Shown piece by piece: positions 1-9,701 of a stretch of 51,313 bases of DNA. The stretch is taken from NCBI RefSeq assembly GCF_020148105.1, contig NZ_JAHLZE010000013.1, forward strand, positions 1 through 51,313, given 5' to 3'. Each line of letters begins with the position of its first letter. Position 1 is the stretch's first letter. Below the pieces are notes generated by a model that was not told the DNA's origin, did no database searches, and saw nothing but the letters and a program-made list of their open reading frames with translations. This DNA comes from Methanobrevibacter sp. TMH8. Its GTDB lineage: Archaea > Methanobacteriota > Methanobacteria > Methanobacteriales > Methanobacteriaceae. The position numbers and the translations under genes were made by a program.

Positions 1-57
1 ATAAAATAAATATAAAATGAATTAAAATATTTAAATATTTACTAGTAATTAAACAAA

Positions 58-915
58 TTAATCATAATTATATTCACTAATAACTTCATTTGATACATCA
101 GTGTATTTTGTTTTGATTTCTTTTGAAAAATCCAAACTATCGAATTCTTTATAAATTTCATGCTTTGATTTTATTAAAACATGATAATGAAGCTGATAAA
201 TAATAAATAATAAATTCATTGAAGAATTTTTTCTGTATATATTTAATAAAAAGAATTCTTTTAAAAATAATATAAAAAAATATATAATATTAACATTACT
301 TCTTATACTTTTGATATTTTTTAATGAATTTTCTATTTCAATCTGAGAATATCTATCTAATTTAATTAAATTTTTTTCAAAAGAATGTGTATCAAGGTGT
401 AACAAGCCAAATTCAAAATTTTTCAATTTTAAAATCTTAGAATTAGGAATAATATTATAAAAAGCATGAATCTTAGAATTAAAAGTTATATGATCTTTTT
501 TAAAAAAAGCGAGATGATAATTATACTTAATACCATTTACATCAGGAACTAAATAATTATGTAATAATTTTCCATGATAATAATATTTTAAAGGAACATA
601 AACAACATCAGCATCATCTTCTCTCATAATTTCATCAAATTTATTTTTAAGTTTAAGAGGTACTCTCATATCTGCATCAATCAATAAAATCCACTTATTA
701 GAACATTTTTCAAGGGCAAACTGTCTTGCTGGATCTGCATATCCACATCTTTCAAAATAATAGATTTTATCAGTATAATTTTTTGCGATATCTACTGTCT
801 TGTCTTCACTATACATATCGACTATTATTATTTCATCAGCCCATTTTATTGTTTCTAAACAATCTTTAATATTTTCTTCTTCATTAAGAGTATTAATAAA
901 AACTGAAATTTTCAT
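58..915 (-). CDS. Family 2 glycosyltransferase (WaaE/KdtX-like)
   Basis: Probable sugar transferase using a nucleotide-activated sugar, acting at the inner face of the membrane on a glycan or lipid acceptor; the acceptor is not known. The N-terminus has the GT-A pattern ISVFINTLNEEENI at residues 2-15 and a metal-binding IDAD near residues 79-82, followed by an aromatic/hydrophobic stretch around residues 207-230 that could lie on or in the membrane. I place the start at the ATG at 915, not the TTG at 930, because the upstream radical SAM gene ends in TGA overlapping this ATG (ATGA), which suggests translational coupling. The length (285 aa) is normal for small GT2 enzymes of the WaaE type. 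The family is confident; the substrate is unknown. Confidence 0.85.
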   Translation of the reverse strand: MKISVFINTLNEEENIKDCLETIKWADEIIIVDMYSEDKTVDIAKNYTDKIYYFERCGYADPARQFALEKCSNKWILLIDADMRVPLKLKNKFDEIMREDDADVVYVPLKYYYHGKLLHNYLVPDVNGIKYNYHLAFFKKDHITFNSKIHAFYNIIPNSKILKLKNFEFGLLHLDTHSFEKNLIKLDRYSQIEIENSLKNIKSIRSNVNIIYFFILFLKEFFLLNIYRKNSSMNLLFIIYQLHYHVLIKSKHEIYKEFDSLDFSKEIKTKYTDVSNEVISEYNYD

Positions 916-2282
916 GAATAAAAACCCCAAACTCTTTTTATTGAATAAACAATGTAAAAATATGAAATAATAATTATATTAAAAATAAAAGATATAATCT
1001 TCATTATTTTATTAAAAAAGTTATTTTGTAATCTCATACATAATTTTAAATCCATAAATGCAATATAATAATAATTAACCCCTTTTACTCTAGGTCTATG
1101 AAAAACAATGTCAGCATTTTCAGCACCAGGAAAAAGAAGATTTTTTTCTTTATATTCTAAATTCAAGTAATTTCCTGGAAAAGGTACAAATGAAAATATA
1201 GCATAAAAATCCAAATCATTTTCTTTAATGAACTTTTCAGTTAAATGATAATCTTCCTTTTTTTCAGCTGAAAATCCAAACATGAAAATCGAAGAAACAT
1301 TAATATTATTTTCATTTAGTATCTTAAGAGCACTTTTATTTAAATTAACAGTTGTTCCTTTATTCAAATATTTTAATATTTTGTCAGATCCTGATTCTAA
1401 TCCAATAAATACAGTAGTAAGACCAACTTCACGAAGTTCTTTTATTAAATCTTGATTTTTAACTATGTTATTAGCTCTTCCATTAATTGAAAAATTAACA
1501 TTAATTCCATGTTTTTTAAGACATGAAATAAATTCAACTGTCCATTGCCTATCTTGTAGTACATTATCATCCATGAAATAATAAGAACCTAGCCCATATT
1601 TTTCTTTTAAAAAAACTAACTCTTTTACAACATGGTCAGGAGATCTTGATCTAATTTTTTTACCAAACATCTCTCGTGATACTGGTTGACAGAATTTACA
1701 GTTATAGAGACATACACGTGAAGCTAATATAGTAAAATGAGGTTCTTTAAATATAGCGCTAGGTGGATTATCAAATGGTAGACTATCCCTATCAATAAAA
1801 CCTAAACTATTTAAATTTTCTATTTTTTTACCAACTATAATCTTTTCCAATTTTTTCCCTTCTTTTTTAGATTTTATGAGCTCTAAAAAAGATATTTCAC
1901 CTTCACCAAGAATTATATGGTCAATTAATGGATTTTCCTCATATTTTTTAGTATCTGCATTTGGATCAACCCCTCCAACTACAATAGTAACATCTTTATT
2001 AATTTTTTTATTTATACGGATATATTTAATTGCATTTTTATAATTCATAGATATAATGCTGTAACCAACTAAATCATAGCTTTTTACAATCTCTTTAAAC
2101 TCATTTTTCGAGATTAATCTCAAATCTATAAAATCTACAGTCTCTCCTTTTTCTTTTGCATATTTAATTATATAACCAATTCCATGATGAGTTCCAACAT
2201 TTTCATTATTAATGTTCATTAATTTTTTATAAATATTTAAATACCAAGATTCAAAAGCAGGATAAACCATTAAAATTTTCAT
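912..2282 (-). CDS. B12-binding-type radical SAM protein
   Basis: Radical S-adenosylmethionine enzyme with an N-terminal cobalamin-binding-like Rossmann domain (about residues 1-150) and a radical SAM core. The [4Fe-4S] cluster motif CxxxCxxC is visible as RVCLYNCKFC (cysteines near 191, 195, 198). The middle reads like the B12-dependent methyltransferase/oxidoreductase group (YFMDDNVLQD, FIGLESGSDKIL). The C-terminus has an extra hydrophobic segment (IISFIFNIIIISYFYIV), so it may be membrane-attached. The start is the ATG at 2282, preceded by GGTG at a proper distance, rather than the upstream TTG. It overlaps the glycosyltransferase by 4 nt, so the pair probably modifies one glycan or lipid together. 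The reaction and substrate cannot be read from sequence. Confidence 0.85.
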   Translation of the reverse strand: MKILMVYPAFESWYLNIYKKLMNINNENVGTHHGIGYIIKYAKEKGETVDFIDLRLISKNEFKEIVKSYDLVGYSIISMNYKNAIKYIRINKKINKDVTIVVGGVDPNADTKKYEENPLIDHIILGEGEISFLELIKSKKEGKKLEKIIVGKKIENLNSLGFIDRDSLPFDNPPSAIFKEPHFTILASRVCLYNCKFCQPVSREMFGKKIRSRSPDHVVKELVFLKEKYGLGSYYFMDDNVLQDRQWTVEFISCLKKHGINVNFSINGRANNIVKNQDLIKELREVGLTTVFIGLESGSDKILKYLNKGTTVNLNKSALKILNENNINVSSIFMFGFSAEKKEDYHLTEKFIKENDLDFYAIFSFVPFPGNYLNLEYKEKNLLFPGAENADIVFHRPRVKGVNYYYIAFMDLKLCMRLQNNFFNKIMKIISFIFNIIIISYFYIVYSIKRVWGFYS

Positions 2283-2294
2283 AAACAACACCAA

Positions 2295-2730
2295 TAATTT
2301 AAATACTACTCATAAATTAAATTTAAAGTTCATCCCTCATCCTAAATGTTCTTTAATTTATTATTAAAAATATAATAATTATTAATAATTACAAATAATA
2401 ATATAAAAAAATTAGCATATAAATTTTACTATATATAAAATATATCAATGATAAATATAAACAATATAAGTAAATATAAACAATATAACAAAATAAGATT
2501 AATATATAACTTAAGAAAAAATAAAAATAATCATGAAAAAATTTAAAATTAATATAATTAATAATTAAATGAAATGAATAAAATGAATAAATAATAAACA
2601 ATGTATAATAATAAATAATTAATATGAATAATATAAAAAAATAATAGTATACTAATAATATAAATAATAAAAATAAAAAACAGCTAAATTAATTATAGCT
2701 TATTTCCAATAGCTAATATAATAATATAAA
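2295..2730. other. Gene-poor AT-rich spacer
   Basis: About 435 bp of A/T-dominated sequence between cfbC and the radical SAM gene. A 70-codon open frame at 2389-2601 exists on the minus strand but is almost all Ile, Tyr, Phe and Leu, as expected from AT-rich noise. A short inverted repeat AGCTAAATTAATTATAGCT at about 2682-2700 lies just past the cfbC stop and could mark transcript termination. Nothing else recognised. Confidence 0.5.
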
Positions 2731-3534
2731 TCAAACAATAAACTTTTTAAAGAAATTTTCAAATTCTTCATCATCCATAGGGTTGAGAGAAGATGTGAAT
2801 TGATTATTCCATATGGAATTAGCTAATTTTTCATAATCTTGTGTTTCAATAGAATCTGGAAACTTTTCAACCACAGTTTTAGCTTCAAGTTCTGAAGATT
2901 GGATTAACTGGCTTCTTTTTATAGTTCCAATAACTTTAGAACCGATTCTTTCAGCAAAAGAATCGACAATTTTTTCTTCATTTTCAGTTCCTTTACAATT
3001 ACAAATTATTCCAGACAGATTTCCTTTTAACTTTTTTATCCCTTTAGAAATGTTATTAGCTGCATAAAGAGACATATATTCTCCAGAAGAAACTATATAA
3101 ACTTCATCAGCATAATCTTCCTTAAGTGGAACAGCAAACCCTCCACAAACAACATCCCCTAAAACATCATAAATAATAACATCAAAATTATTTTCAAAGG
3201 CCCCTAGTTTATCTAAAAGTTTCATAGCTACTATAACTCCACGACCAGCACAACCAACTCCTGGTTCAGGACCACCACTTTCAGTACAAAGAACACCAGC
3301 ATAGCCAGAAAAGAGAATTTCATCAAGTTCTGGATTTCTTTTCTCTTTAATTGTATTAAGAATAGTAGGAAGCCTTTTACCATAAAGTGTACGAGTAGTA
3401 TCAGCTTTTGGATCACAACCAATAACAATAACATTTTTACCATCATTAGCAAATGAAGCAGCTATATTAGCTACAGTTGTAGATTTTCCAATTCCACCTT
3501 TTCCATAAATAGCTATTCTTTTAGTTTTAGACAT
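2731..3534 (-). CDS. cfbC: CfbC, NifH-like reductase of F430 biosynthesis
   Basis: Iron protein of the Ni-sirohydrochlorin a,c-diamide reductive cyclase (CfbCD), which makes the F430 precursor for methyl-coenzyme M reductase. It is a homodimeric ATP-driven electron donor related to NifH. Visible features: P-loop GKGGIGKST (residues 11-19), VIGCDPKADTT, the two cluster cysteines in GVGCAGRG (C95) and DVVCGGF (C130), equivalent to the NifH [4Fe-4S] ligands. The length (267 aa) matches CfbC. It stands alone without nifD/K-type partners, and hydrogenotrophic methanogens commonly carry cfbC apart from cfbD, so CfbC is favoured over a true NifH. GGTGA precedes the ATG. CfbD is not in this window. 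Confidence 0.92.
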   Translation of the reverse strand: MSKTKRIAIYGKGGIGKSTTVANIAASFANDGKNVIVIGCDPKADTTRTLYGKRLPTILNTIKEKRNPELDEILFSGYAGVLCTESGGPEPGVGCAGRGVIVAMKLLDKLGAFENNFDVIIYDVLGDVVCGGFAVPLKEDYADEVYIVSSGEYMSLYAANNISKGIKKLKGNLSGIICNCKGTENEEKIVDSFAERIGSKVIGTIKRSQLIQSSELEAKTVVEKFPDSIETQDYEKLANSIWNNQFTSSLNPMDDEEFENFFKKFIV

Positions 3535-3771
3535 TAATTCACCAATAAAACATCAAAGTTGAAATTATAAATAATAAATAATAAATAGAAATCATCAAAA
3601 TATTATAACAAGTAATACTAATAGTAAAAGACAATCCATAATAATAGACAAGCAATATAATAGCAATAGTAATAATATTAGTACAAAAACATTAACAATA
3701 TAACATATAATTGAACAATAGAAATAAAATTTAAATAAAAAAGAAAATTATAAAAATAATAGAATTATTAA

Positions 3772-4254
3772 TTATTCTTCTTTATAATTGACTAAAGATT
3801 TAATAATATCTCCTCTACTAACGATTCCAATTAAATTGTTTTCATCATCAACAACAGGAATACGTTTAATATCTTCTTTATCCATAATAATAGCTGCATC
3901 AGAAATATCATCATTAGGATGGATAGTAACAACAGAAGTAATCATAATATCTTTAACAAGAGTTAAAGAAGCTTTTTTTATCCCTTCAACATTTTCATCA
4001 TACTCCTGTTTCATTCTAACAGGCATTTCAAAAACATCGAGAGGAGAAGGAAGAATAAGGTTCAGATTTGGAGTATGAACATCTAAGAGTTTCATAATAT
4101 CCCCTTCACTAAGAATTCCAACAATTTTGTCATTGTCTACAACTGGAGCTCCACTAATACCATTTTCAACAAACAATCTCGCTGCATCAGTGATTTGATC
4201 TTCTTTATTGAGGACTAACACATTTGTTTCCATTGCATCTTCGATTTTAATCAT
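3772..4254 (-). CDS. Tandem CBS domain protein
   Basis: Small protein made of two CBS domains (about residues 1-65 and 95-158), which together form one Bateman module binding adenosyl ligands such as AMP, ATP or SAM. Typical CBS strings are seen: GISGAPVVDNDKIVGILSEGD and RIPVVDDENNLIGIVSRGD. There is no enzymatic or DNA-binding domain, so it is probably a sensor subunit acting on another protein. I choose the ATG at 4254 (160 aa); the GTG at 4263 belongs to the ribosome binding site GGTG. Single gene, 237 bp from cfbC. The partner is unknown. Confidence 0.85.
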   Translation of the reverse strand: MIKIEDAMETNVLVLNKEDQITDAARLFVENGISGAPVVDNDKIVGILSEGDIMKLLDVHTPNLNLILPSPLDVFEMPVRMKQEYDENVEGIKKASLTLVKDIMITSVVTIHPNDDISDAAIIMDKEDIKRIPVVDDENNLIGIVSRGDIIKSLVNYKEE

Positions 4255-4529
4255 ATAAAGCACCTATCACAATTTTATATTAAGATATTTCTAATATTAA
4301 AAGATATATTCATGAATAATATGATTTTATTAATATTTAAATTTATTGATTTAAATAAATAAATTAAAAAAGCTATAAAAATATAAAAATATAAAAAAGA
4401 ATTAATATTTAAAAAAATTTAGATTATTAGATTAAAAAATGGAAAATAAATTAAAAAATAAAAAACAAAGATAAAAAAAGTAAATATAAAAAATTTATAA
4501 AAAATAAAAAATTATAACAATATAAACAA
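4255..4529. other. AT-rich spacer
   Basis: About 275 bp of A/T-rich sequence with repeated AAAAATAT and AAAAAATTA words between the CBS gene and the U32 gene. No gene or clear structure seen. Confidence 0.4.
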
Positions 4530-5837
4530 TTATTTTTGAATATTATCTCTTTTAATAAGCTTATAAACAAAATCATTTGGTCTAACTTTTTCATCAATAG
4601 CTATAGCTACATTCTGATTCTTCTTTGCAAATTCAACAAATTCTCCATTTATTTCCATAGATTCTATTGTTTGAGTAATAGAACCTGTAGTTTTTCCTTG
4701 AATCAGTAACTCATCACCAACAGTTAGATCATCCCATATTTGAAGTTCAGCTACTCCAATTTTAGAATAATAATTAACAACTTTAGCAATATCTTTTTTA
4801 GTGTATTGTGCTTGGTTTTCACTACTTATTTCATGAGGACGATGAAAATAAAAACCAGTATCAAAACCACGATTAAAAACTTTTTCTAAATCTTCAATCC
4901 AACTATCTTTATAAATAAAAAGTCCATTTTCAACTGCATCAATAGCTTCTCTATAAACCCTAGTTACTGCAGATACATAATCTGCCCCTCTTGCACGACC
5001 TTCTATCTTAAAAGCATCTACTCCAGTAGCTAATAATTGAGGAATATAATCAATCATTGCTAAATCATTAGGAGAAATAAAATTAGTTTTAGAAGATACA
5101 ACCCCTTGTATACTATTAGCATTTGGATTAAGAAGATAATCTTCTTCAAATTCAATTTCAGAATCTGGAATTGTTTCTAAAATAAAAGAAGAATTATTAT
5201 CATCTTCATAAAAAAAATCAGAATCATTATCTTGTGCCATATTTAATGTCCATTTTTTTCTACAAGGTTGTAAACATTCCCCGCAATTGGCACTTTTACC
5301 ATATAAACCATAGCTTAAAAAACATCTTCCAGAAACAGCCATACACATAGCTCCATGAATAAATATTTCTGTTTCAATAGGAGAATTTTTAGCTATTTCA
5401 GCTATTTCCCATATATTTAGCTCACGAGAGAGAACAGCCCTAGTTACACCTAATTTTTTTAAAGTTTTAAGAGAATAACTATTTGAAATATTTTCTTGAA
5501 CACTCATATGAGGATCAATACCAATATCATTAGCTAATTCAACTAATCCAATGTCAGAAACTATCAATGCATCAACTTCATATTCTTTAATAAGTTCAAG
5601 ATCAAACTCTAATTTCTTTATATCTCTGTCTTTCATTATAGTATTAGTACAAAGATATAATTTAGAAGAATATTCTTTAGTTATATTAACTGCTTCCTCA
5701 ACATCTTTAAGAGAAAAATTAGAAACATTTGCCCTCATATTATTATCAGCTAATCCAATATAAACAGAATCAGCCCCATTTTCAAGAGCTGCCCTCAAAG
5801 ATATGAAATTTCCTGCTGGAGACATCAATTCAACCAT
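4530..5837 (-). CDS. U32 family protein (RNA hydroxylase type)
   Basis: Member of peptidase family U32. Characterised bacterial members (TrhP, RlhA, UbiU/V) are mostly Fe-S enzymes hydroxylating tRNA, rRNA or ubiquinone precursors rather than proteases. The N-terminal half is a TIM-barrel-like region beginning VELMSPAGNFISLRAALENG; the family signature IFIHGAMCMAVSGRCFLS lies near residues 155-172 and NCGECLQPC follows, giving the cysteine set expected to hold a [4Fe-4S] cluster. The DAFKIEGRAR motif and a C-terminal beta domain (about 350-430) complete the fold. The length (435 aa) is standard. The 5' end lies 28 bp from the CDF gene, so the two are probably co-transcribed. An RNA modification role is inferred from relatives. 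Confidence 0.82.
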   Translation of the reverse strand: MVELMSPAGNFISLRAALENGADSVYIGLADNNMRANVSNFSLKDVEEAVNITKEYSSKLYLCTNTIMKDRDIKKLEFDLELIKEYEVDALIVSDIGLVELANDIGIDPHMSVQENISNSYSLKTLKKLGVTRAVLSRELNIWEIAEIAKNSPIETEIFIHGAMCMAVSGRCFLSYGLYGKSANCGECLQPCRKKWTLNMAQDNDSDFFYEDDNNSSFILETIPDSEIEFEEDYLLNPNANSIQGVVSSKTNFISPNDLAMIDYIPQLLATGVDAFKIEGRARGADYVSAVTRVYREAIDAVENGLFIYKDSWIEDLEKVFNRGFDTGFYFHRPHEISSENQAQYTKKDIAKVVNYYSKIGVAELQIWDDLTVGDELLIQGKTTGSITQTIESMEINGEFVEFAKKNQNVAIAIDEKVRPNDFVYKLIKRDNIQK

Positions 5838-5864
5838 AAAAACACCATAAATTTAATATTAAAT

Positions 5865-6803
5865 CTATTTCTTCTTATCAAATTCAATATTAATATCCTC
5901 TATTCCATTTATAAAGCCTAAATCATTTATATTTTCTTTAATATTTTCGGTATCTGAAACTTTTAAATCATCTTTTAAACTAATTTTTACGGTCAAAATA
6001 TTTTTTTGATTATCTAAACTCCAAAGATAAAATTTAACAATGTCATCTATACCTTCAATAGATAAAATATCTTTTTTAAGCTTATTTTGATCTACATTTC
6101 CTGGTGCTTCTAAAAGAAGAATTTTAAAGCTATAAAATAGTGTTTTAGCTAAATTATAAATCATCCATAAAGTAATAGCTATTGAAAGAAGTACATCCAA
6201 TACTGGAATATTATAAAATATTAAGATTATTCCAACAATTAAAAGAGCAATCCAACCCATTAAATCTCCAATAAGATGAATAGAAACAGCTCTTTCATTT
6301 AAAGTTTTAGCACCTCTCAATTTCCATACACTTAAAGTTTTTAAAAATATTGCAAATATAGCTACAAAAACCATTCCAGAAGCATAAGGTTCAACAGGAG
6401 CAAATAAACGAGATATAGATTCAACCAAAATTAAAAATGAACCTATAATTACTATAGCTGATGTAATTACAGCTCCAAGAAGTGAAAATCTACGATATCC
6501 ATAAGTAAATTTTTCATCTTCTTCTTTTTCAGAAAAGCGTTGAAAAAACCAAGAAAATCCAAGAGCTATAGTATCACTTAAACCATGGAGAAGATCAGCT
6601 AATATAGCCATACTGTTAGTATAAACAGCTCCAATACCAACTACTACCATGAATAAAATATTCAAGAAAAAAGCAAATGATATATTTTCAGCAGCTTTAT
6701 GATACTCAAAATCATGCATATGACTATTGTCAGAAGCAAATTTTTGATTATTTTCTGAATTTTTAACTTTTTCTGATTCAATAGATTCAATTTTATCTTT
6801 CAT
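5865..6803 (-). CDS. Cation diffusion facilitator transporter
   Basis: Membrane antiporter of the CDF family, exporting divalent metals (Zn2+, Fe2+, Mn2+, Co2+) in exchange for protons. A charged N-terminus with HMHDFEYH, a possible metal-binding loop, is followed by six predicted membrane segments between about residues 43 and 225. The two metal-binding sites are visible as ADLLHGLSD in TM2 and IHLIGDLMG in TM5. A soluble C-terminal ferredoxin-like domain (about 235-308) is present. Length 312 aa is typical. Metal specificity cannot be assigned. Probably transcribed ahead of the U32 gene 28 bp away. Confidence 0.88.
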   Translation of the reverse strand: MKDKIESIESEKVKNSENNQKFASDNSHMHDFEYHKAAENISFAFFLNILFMVVVGIGAVYTNSMAILADLLHGLSDTIALGFSWFFQRFSEKEEDEKFTYGYRRFSLLGAVITSAIVIIGSFLILVESISRLFAPVEPYASGMVFVAIFAIFLKTLSVWKLRGAKTLNERAVSIHLIGDLMGWIALLIVGIILIFYNIPVLDVLLSIAITLWMIYNLAKTLFYSFKILLLEAPGNVDQNKLKKDILSIEGIDDIVKFYLWSLDNQKNILTVKISLKDDLKVSDTENIKENINDLGFINGIEDINIEFDKKK

Positions 6804-6938
6804 AATAATCTATCTTTAATAAAAATTTATATAATTATAAATTATTTAATATATTTATAAATTATAATAATAAATTCCAGTAATTTACTAATATCCCCTC
6901 AATTTACTACCTAACAACTTTTTTATCAAAAAATAATA

Positions 6939-9677
6939 TTAATCTGCTAAAATAACATTGGAAATACCATCTTCTTTTTGAACCTTAATGATATTGTCAG
7001 CTGCATTTTCAAGTTCACTATCATGAGTTACAATAATCATTTGAGGCAATGTTGACATTCCTCTTAAAAGATCTATTAATTCATGTCTACGATAGCTATC
7101 TAAATGAATAGTAGGTTCATCAAGAAGTATAGTTTCAATATTACCTTTAGACATTGCTTTTGTAATCCCAAGTCTCAAAGCAAGAGCAATAGCTATTTTT
7201 TCCCCACCACTGACCATATCTAATTTACTTTCGCCTTCAGGACCAAAGACAGAAATATTATATTCATCATCAATCTTTAAATCAGAATAATCAAAATTGA
7301 ATTGTTCAAAGAAATTTTTAGTGTGTTTTTGAATAAGAGGTTTAGAACGGTTCCTAAGTTCTTTTTGGATTTTATCTTTTCCATAAAGTTCCCTAATTTC
7401 TTTAAGAAGTTTAAGATAATCTTGAACATTTTCTAATTTATTTTTTAATACATGATTTTGATTAATTTTAAGAGATAGATCTTCAATATTAGCTATGATT
7501 TCAGTACCTTTACCTTTAATTTCATTGATTTCTTTATTCAATTCTTTTAATTTTTCATCAGAACGTTCATAAGTGAAAACAACATTTTTATATTTATCTT
7601 CATTATATTTAGTAGCTTTAATATTATTATCGATATTATCGATTTTAGAACGTATAGAATCTAATTCATCTCTTTTATTTTTAATTTGAGATTCTAAAAT
7701 AGGTATTTGTACTATTTCACCTTTTAATTGATTGAATTTCCTGTCTTTCTCTTTTAAATCTTCAATTCTCTCCCTTAAATCTTTTTCTTCAATATCTGGA
7801 GAAAGATAAACATCTTTAGACATTGCTACCTTTACTTTTTCAACTTCAACATCCATGTTTCTTATGACTTCTCTTAGTTTATCTTTAGTATCATATTCTT
7901 TTCCTAAAACATCTAGAGAACCTTGTGCATGAACATATTTATCATGACTTTCCTTTGAAGTTTTTTGTAATTTAGTTTGATCTTTAATTGATAAAAGCAC
8001 ATTATCAAGTTTATCTCTTGAATCTTCATAAGTTTTTAATTTAGTATCAATCTCTTTTACTTTTTCAATGTCTTTCTTATTAGTTTCATAAAGATGTGTA
8101 TATTCAGATATACTTTCTTCAATTGATTTTATATCTTCAAGTTTCTTTTCAAAAACATTCTTTTGATTCTTGATTTTCTTCAATTCTTTACTAATTTTAT
8201 CAATTGATTCTTTATTAAACTTAATTTTATTATTATAAGATTCAATTAAACTATTTTTTTTATCTTCAGAAATATTAGATTTACAAACTGGACACTGATT
8301 ATCTACTTTTTCAATTTCAGCTAGAGGATCTTCTGCAGATTTTATCCCTTCTTTTAACCCTGAAATTTTTTGAGAATCAGAAGATGATTTTTCATCAAGT
8401 TCCTTAATTTTCCTTTCAGCTTCAACTTTAAAATCAACAACTTTTCTTTTAAGTTCAGTAAAGTCATCAACCTCAAGGTTTAAAGATTTATTAATTTCCT
8501 TAAAGAACTCTTCAATTTTATCATTGTTTTCAGTAATTTCTTTATCAATATTAGCTTTATTATTTTCAAACTCTTTGATTATAGCTAATTCTCCTTCTAA
8601 TTTTGATTTTCTCTCATTTAAATCATTTAATTTCTTTTGAATTTGGAGATATTGATTATAACCTTCTTCTTCATTTTTAAGAATCTCTTTTTGTTTTTGG
8701 ATATTGTCTAATTTTTCTTGATATTTTTCACGTTCTTTTGTTATTTGTTCAAGATTCTTTACAGATTCTAAAAAATCAAGATAGATTGGAAGTTTAATTG
8801 AAAACCTCTCTAGTTTTTTCATTTCTTGTTCTTTAGATTTCAAAGTTTCAAGTTGTTCTTGGAATTTTTTCTTATCCTCAAAGACTCTTTTTGTATTTTC
8901 ATTTTCATTTTGAAGCTGAGTATTTAATTTATCAAAAATACTTTTAGAACTTTCCATTTCAGATTTTTCTTTTGCTTTTAGAGTTTTTAATTCTTCTAAT
9001 TCTTTTATTTCTTTTTGAATAGTATTACCTTTAATCTTGAGGTCTTCTAAAGTAACTCTTTTACTTTTTAAATCACTGTCCAATTCTGATGATGAAGCTG
9101 TCCTACCTTCTAATTCTGATTTTTGATTTTCATAAATATTTATCAAGGGTAAACTATTTTTCCAAGCTTTTTCAAGCCCTTCAACACCAAGTAGCTTTCC
9201 AATAAGTTGTTTCTTCTCAGAAGGTGTTTTTCCAATGAGACTAGCTATTTCCCCTTGTTGAATATATATAGCATTTAAAAACAAATCCCCATCCATATCA
9301 AGAAGTGATTGTATTTCATTACTAACAGCCGTATCACCAGAGGAAATTCTTGTACTACCTCCATCAGAATCTTTAACAAGAAGTTCAGCTTTTGAAACAC
9401 TTCCACGATTTCGTTTTACCCTATATTCTTTACCATTAACAATAAATTCTAAAGCAACAGACATGGCTTCATGAGAATTTTTATTTTTAGTTATTCTAAC
9501 CAAATCATCAATTTTTTTACTAGAATGTTGTTTAAAGAGGGCAAAACTAATTGCCTCTAATATAGTCGATTTTCCAGCACCATTTTCACCAACTATAATA
9601 CTAATCCCTGGTTCAAAATCAATAACAGTATTTTTATGAGATTTAAAGTCTTTGAGTGTTAATTTTGTAAATATCAT
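6939..9677 (-). CDS. rad50: Rad50 ATPase of the Mre11-Rad50 complex
   Basis: SMC-like ATPase that tethers and processes DNA double-strand ends with Mre11. All landmarks are present: Walker A GENGAGKST (about residues 31-39), Q-loop region IYIQQGEIASL, long antiparallel coiled coils (about 180-430 and 490-750), zinc hook CPVC near residues 462-465, ABC signature VSGGEKIAIALALR (about 820), Walker B/D-loop ILLDEPTIHLD (about 850) and the terminal THDSE histidine switch. Length 912 aa is normal. Its ATG follows GTGAT and lies 24 bp after the mre11 stop, so the two genes form one transcription unit. Confidence 0.97.
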   Translation of the reverse strand: MIFTKLTLKDFKSHKNTVIDFEPGISIIVGENGAGKSTILEAISFALFKQHSSKKIDDLVRITKNKNSHEAMSVALEFIVNGKEYRVKRNRGSVSKAELLVKDSDGGSTRISSGDTAVSNEIQSLLDMDGDLFLNAIYIQQGEIASLIGKTPSEKKQLIGKLLGVEGLEKAWKNSLPLINIYENQKSELEGRTASSSELDSDLKSKRVTLEDLKIKGNTIQKEIKELEELKTLKAKEKSEMESSKSIFDKLNTQLQNENENTKRVFEDKKKFQEQLETLKSKEQEMKKLERFSIKLPIYLDFLESVKNLEQITKEREKYQEKLDNIQKQKEILKNEEEGYNQYLQIQKKLNDLNERKSKLEGELAIIKEFENNKANIDKEITENNDKIEEFFKEINKSLNLEVDDFTELKRKVVDFKVEAERKIKELDEKSSSDSQKISGLKEGIKSAEDPLAEIEKVDNQCPVCKSNISEDKKNSLIESYNNKIKFNKESIDKISKELKKIKNQKNVFEKKLEDIKSIEESISEYTHLYETNKKDIEKVKEIDTKLKTYEDSRDKLDNVLLSIKDQTKLQKTSKESHDKYVHAQGSLDVLGKEYDTKDKLREVIRNMDVEVEKVKVAMSKDVYLSPDIEEKDLRERIEDLKEKDRKFNQLKGEIVQIPILESQIKNKRDELDSIRSKIDNIDNNIKATKYNEDKYKNVVFTYERSDEKLKELNKEINEIKGKGTEIIANIEDLSLKINQNHVLKNKLENVQDYLKLLKEIRELYGKDKIQKELRNRSKPLIQKHTKNFFEQFNFDYSDLKIDDEYNISVFGPEGESKLDMVSGGEKIAIALALRLGITKAMSKGNIETILLDEPTIHLDSYRRHELIDLLRGMSTLPQMIIVTHDSELENAADNIIKVQKEDGISNVILAD

Positions 9678-9701
9678 CTTATCACATTATTAAATTATCA
9701 A

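Noticed and set aside
2389-2601. 70-codon minus-strand open frame
   Set aside because: Composition is almost entirely Tyr, Ile, Phe and Leu from A/T tracts; no ribosome site.
3231-3452. Frame inside cfbC on the same strand
   Set aside because: Shadow of the well-supported CfbC frame, Leu/Val-rich noise.
2731-3534. NifH nitrogenase iron protein
   Set aside because: No nifD, nifK or nifI genes nearby and the sequence resembles the stand-alone CfbC group.
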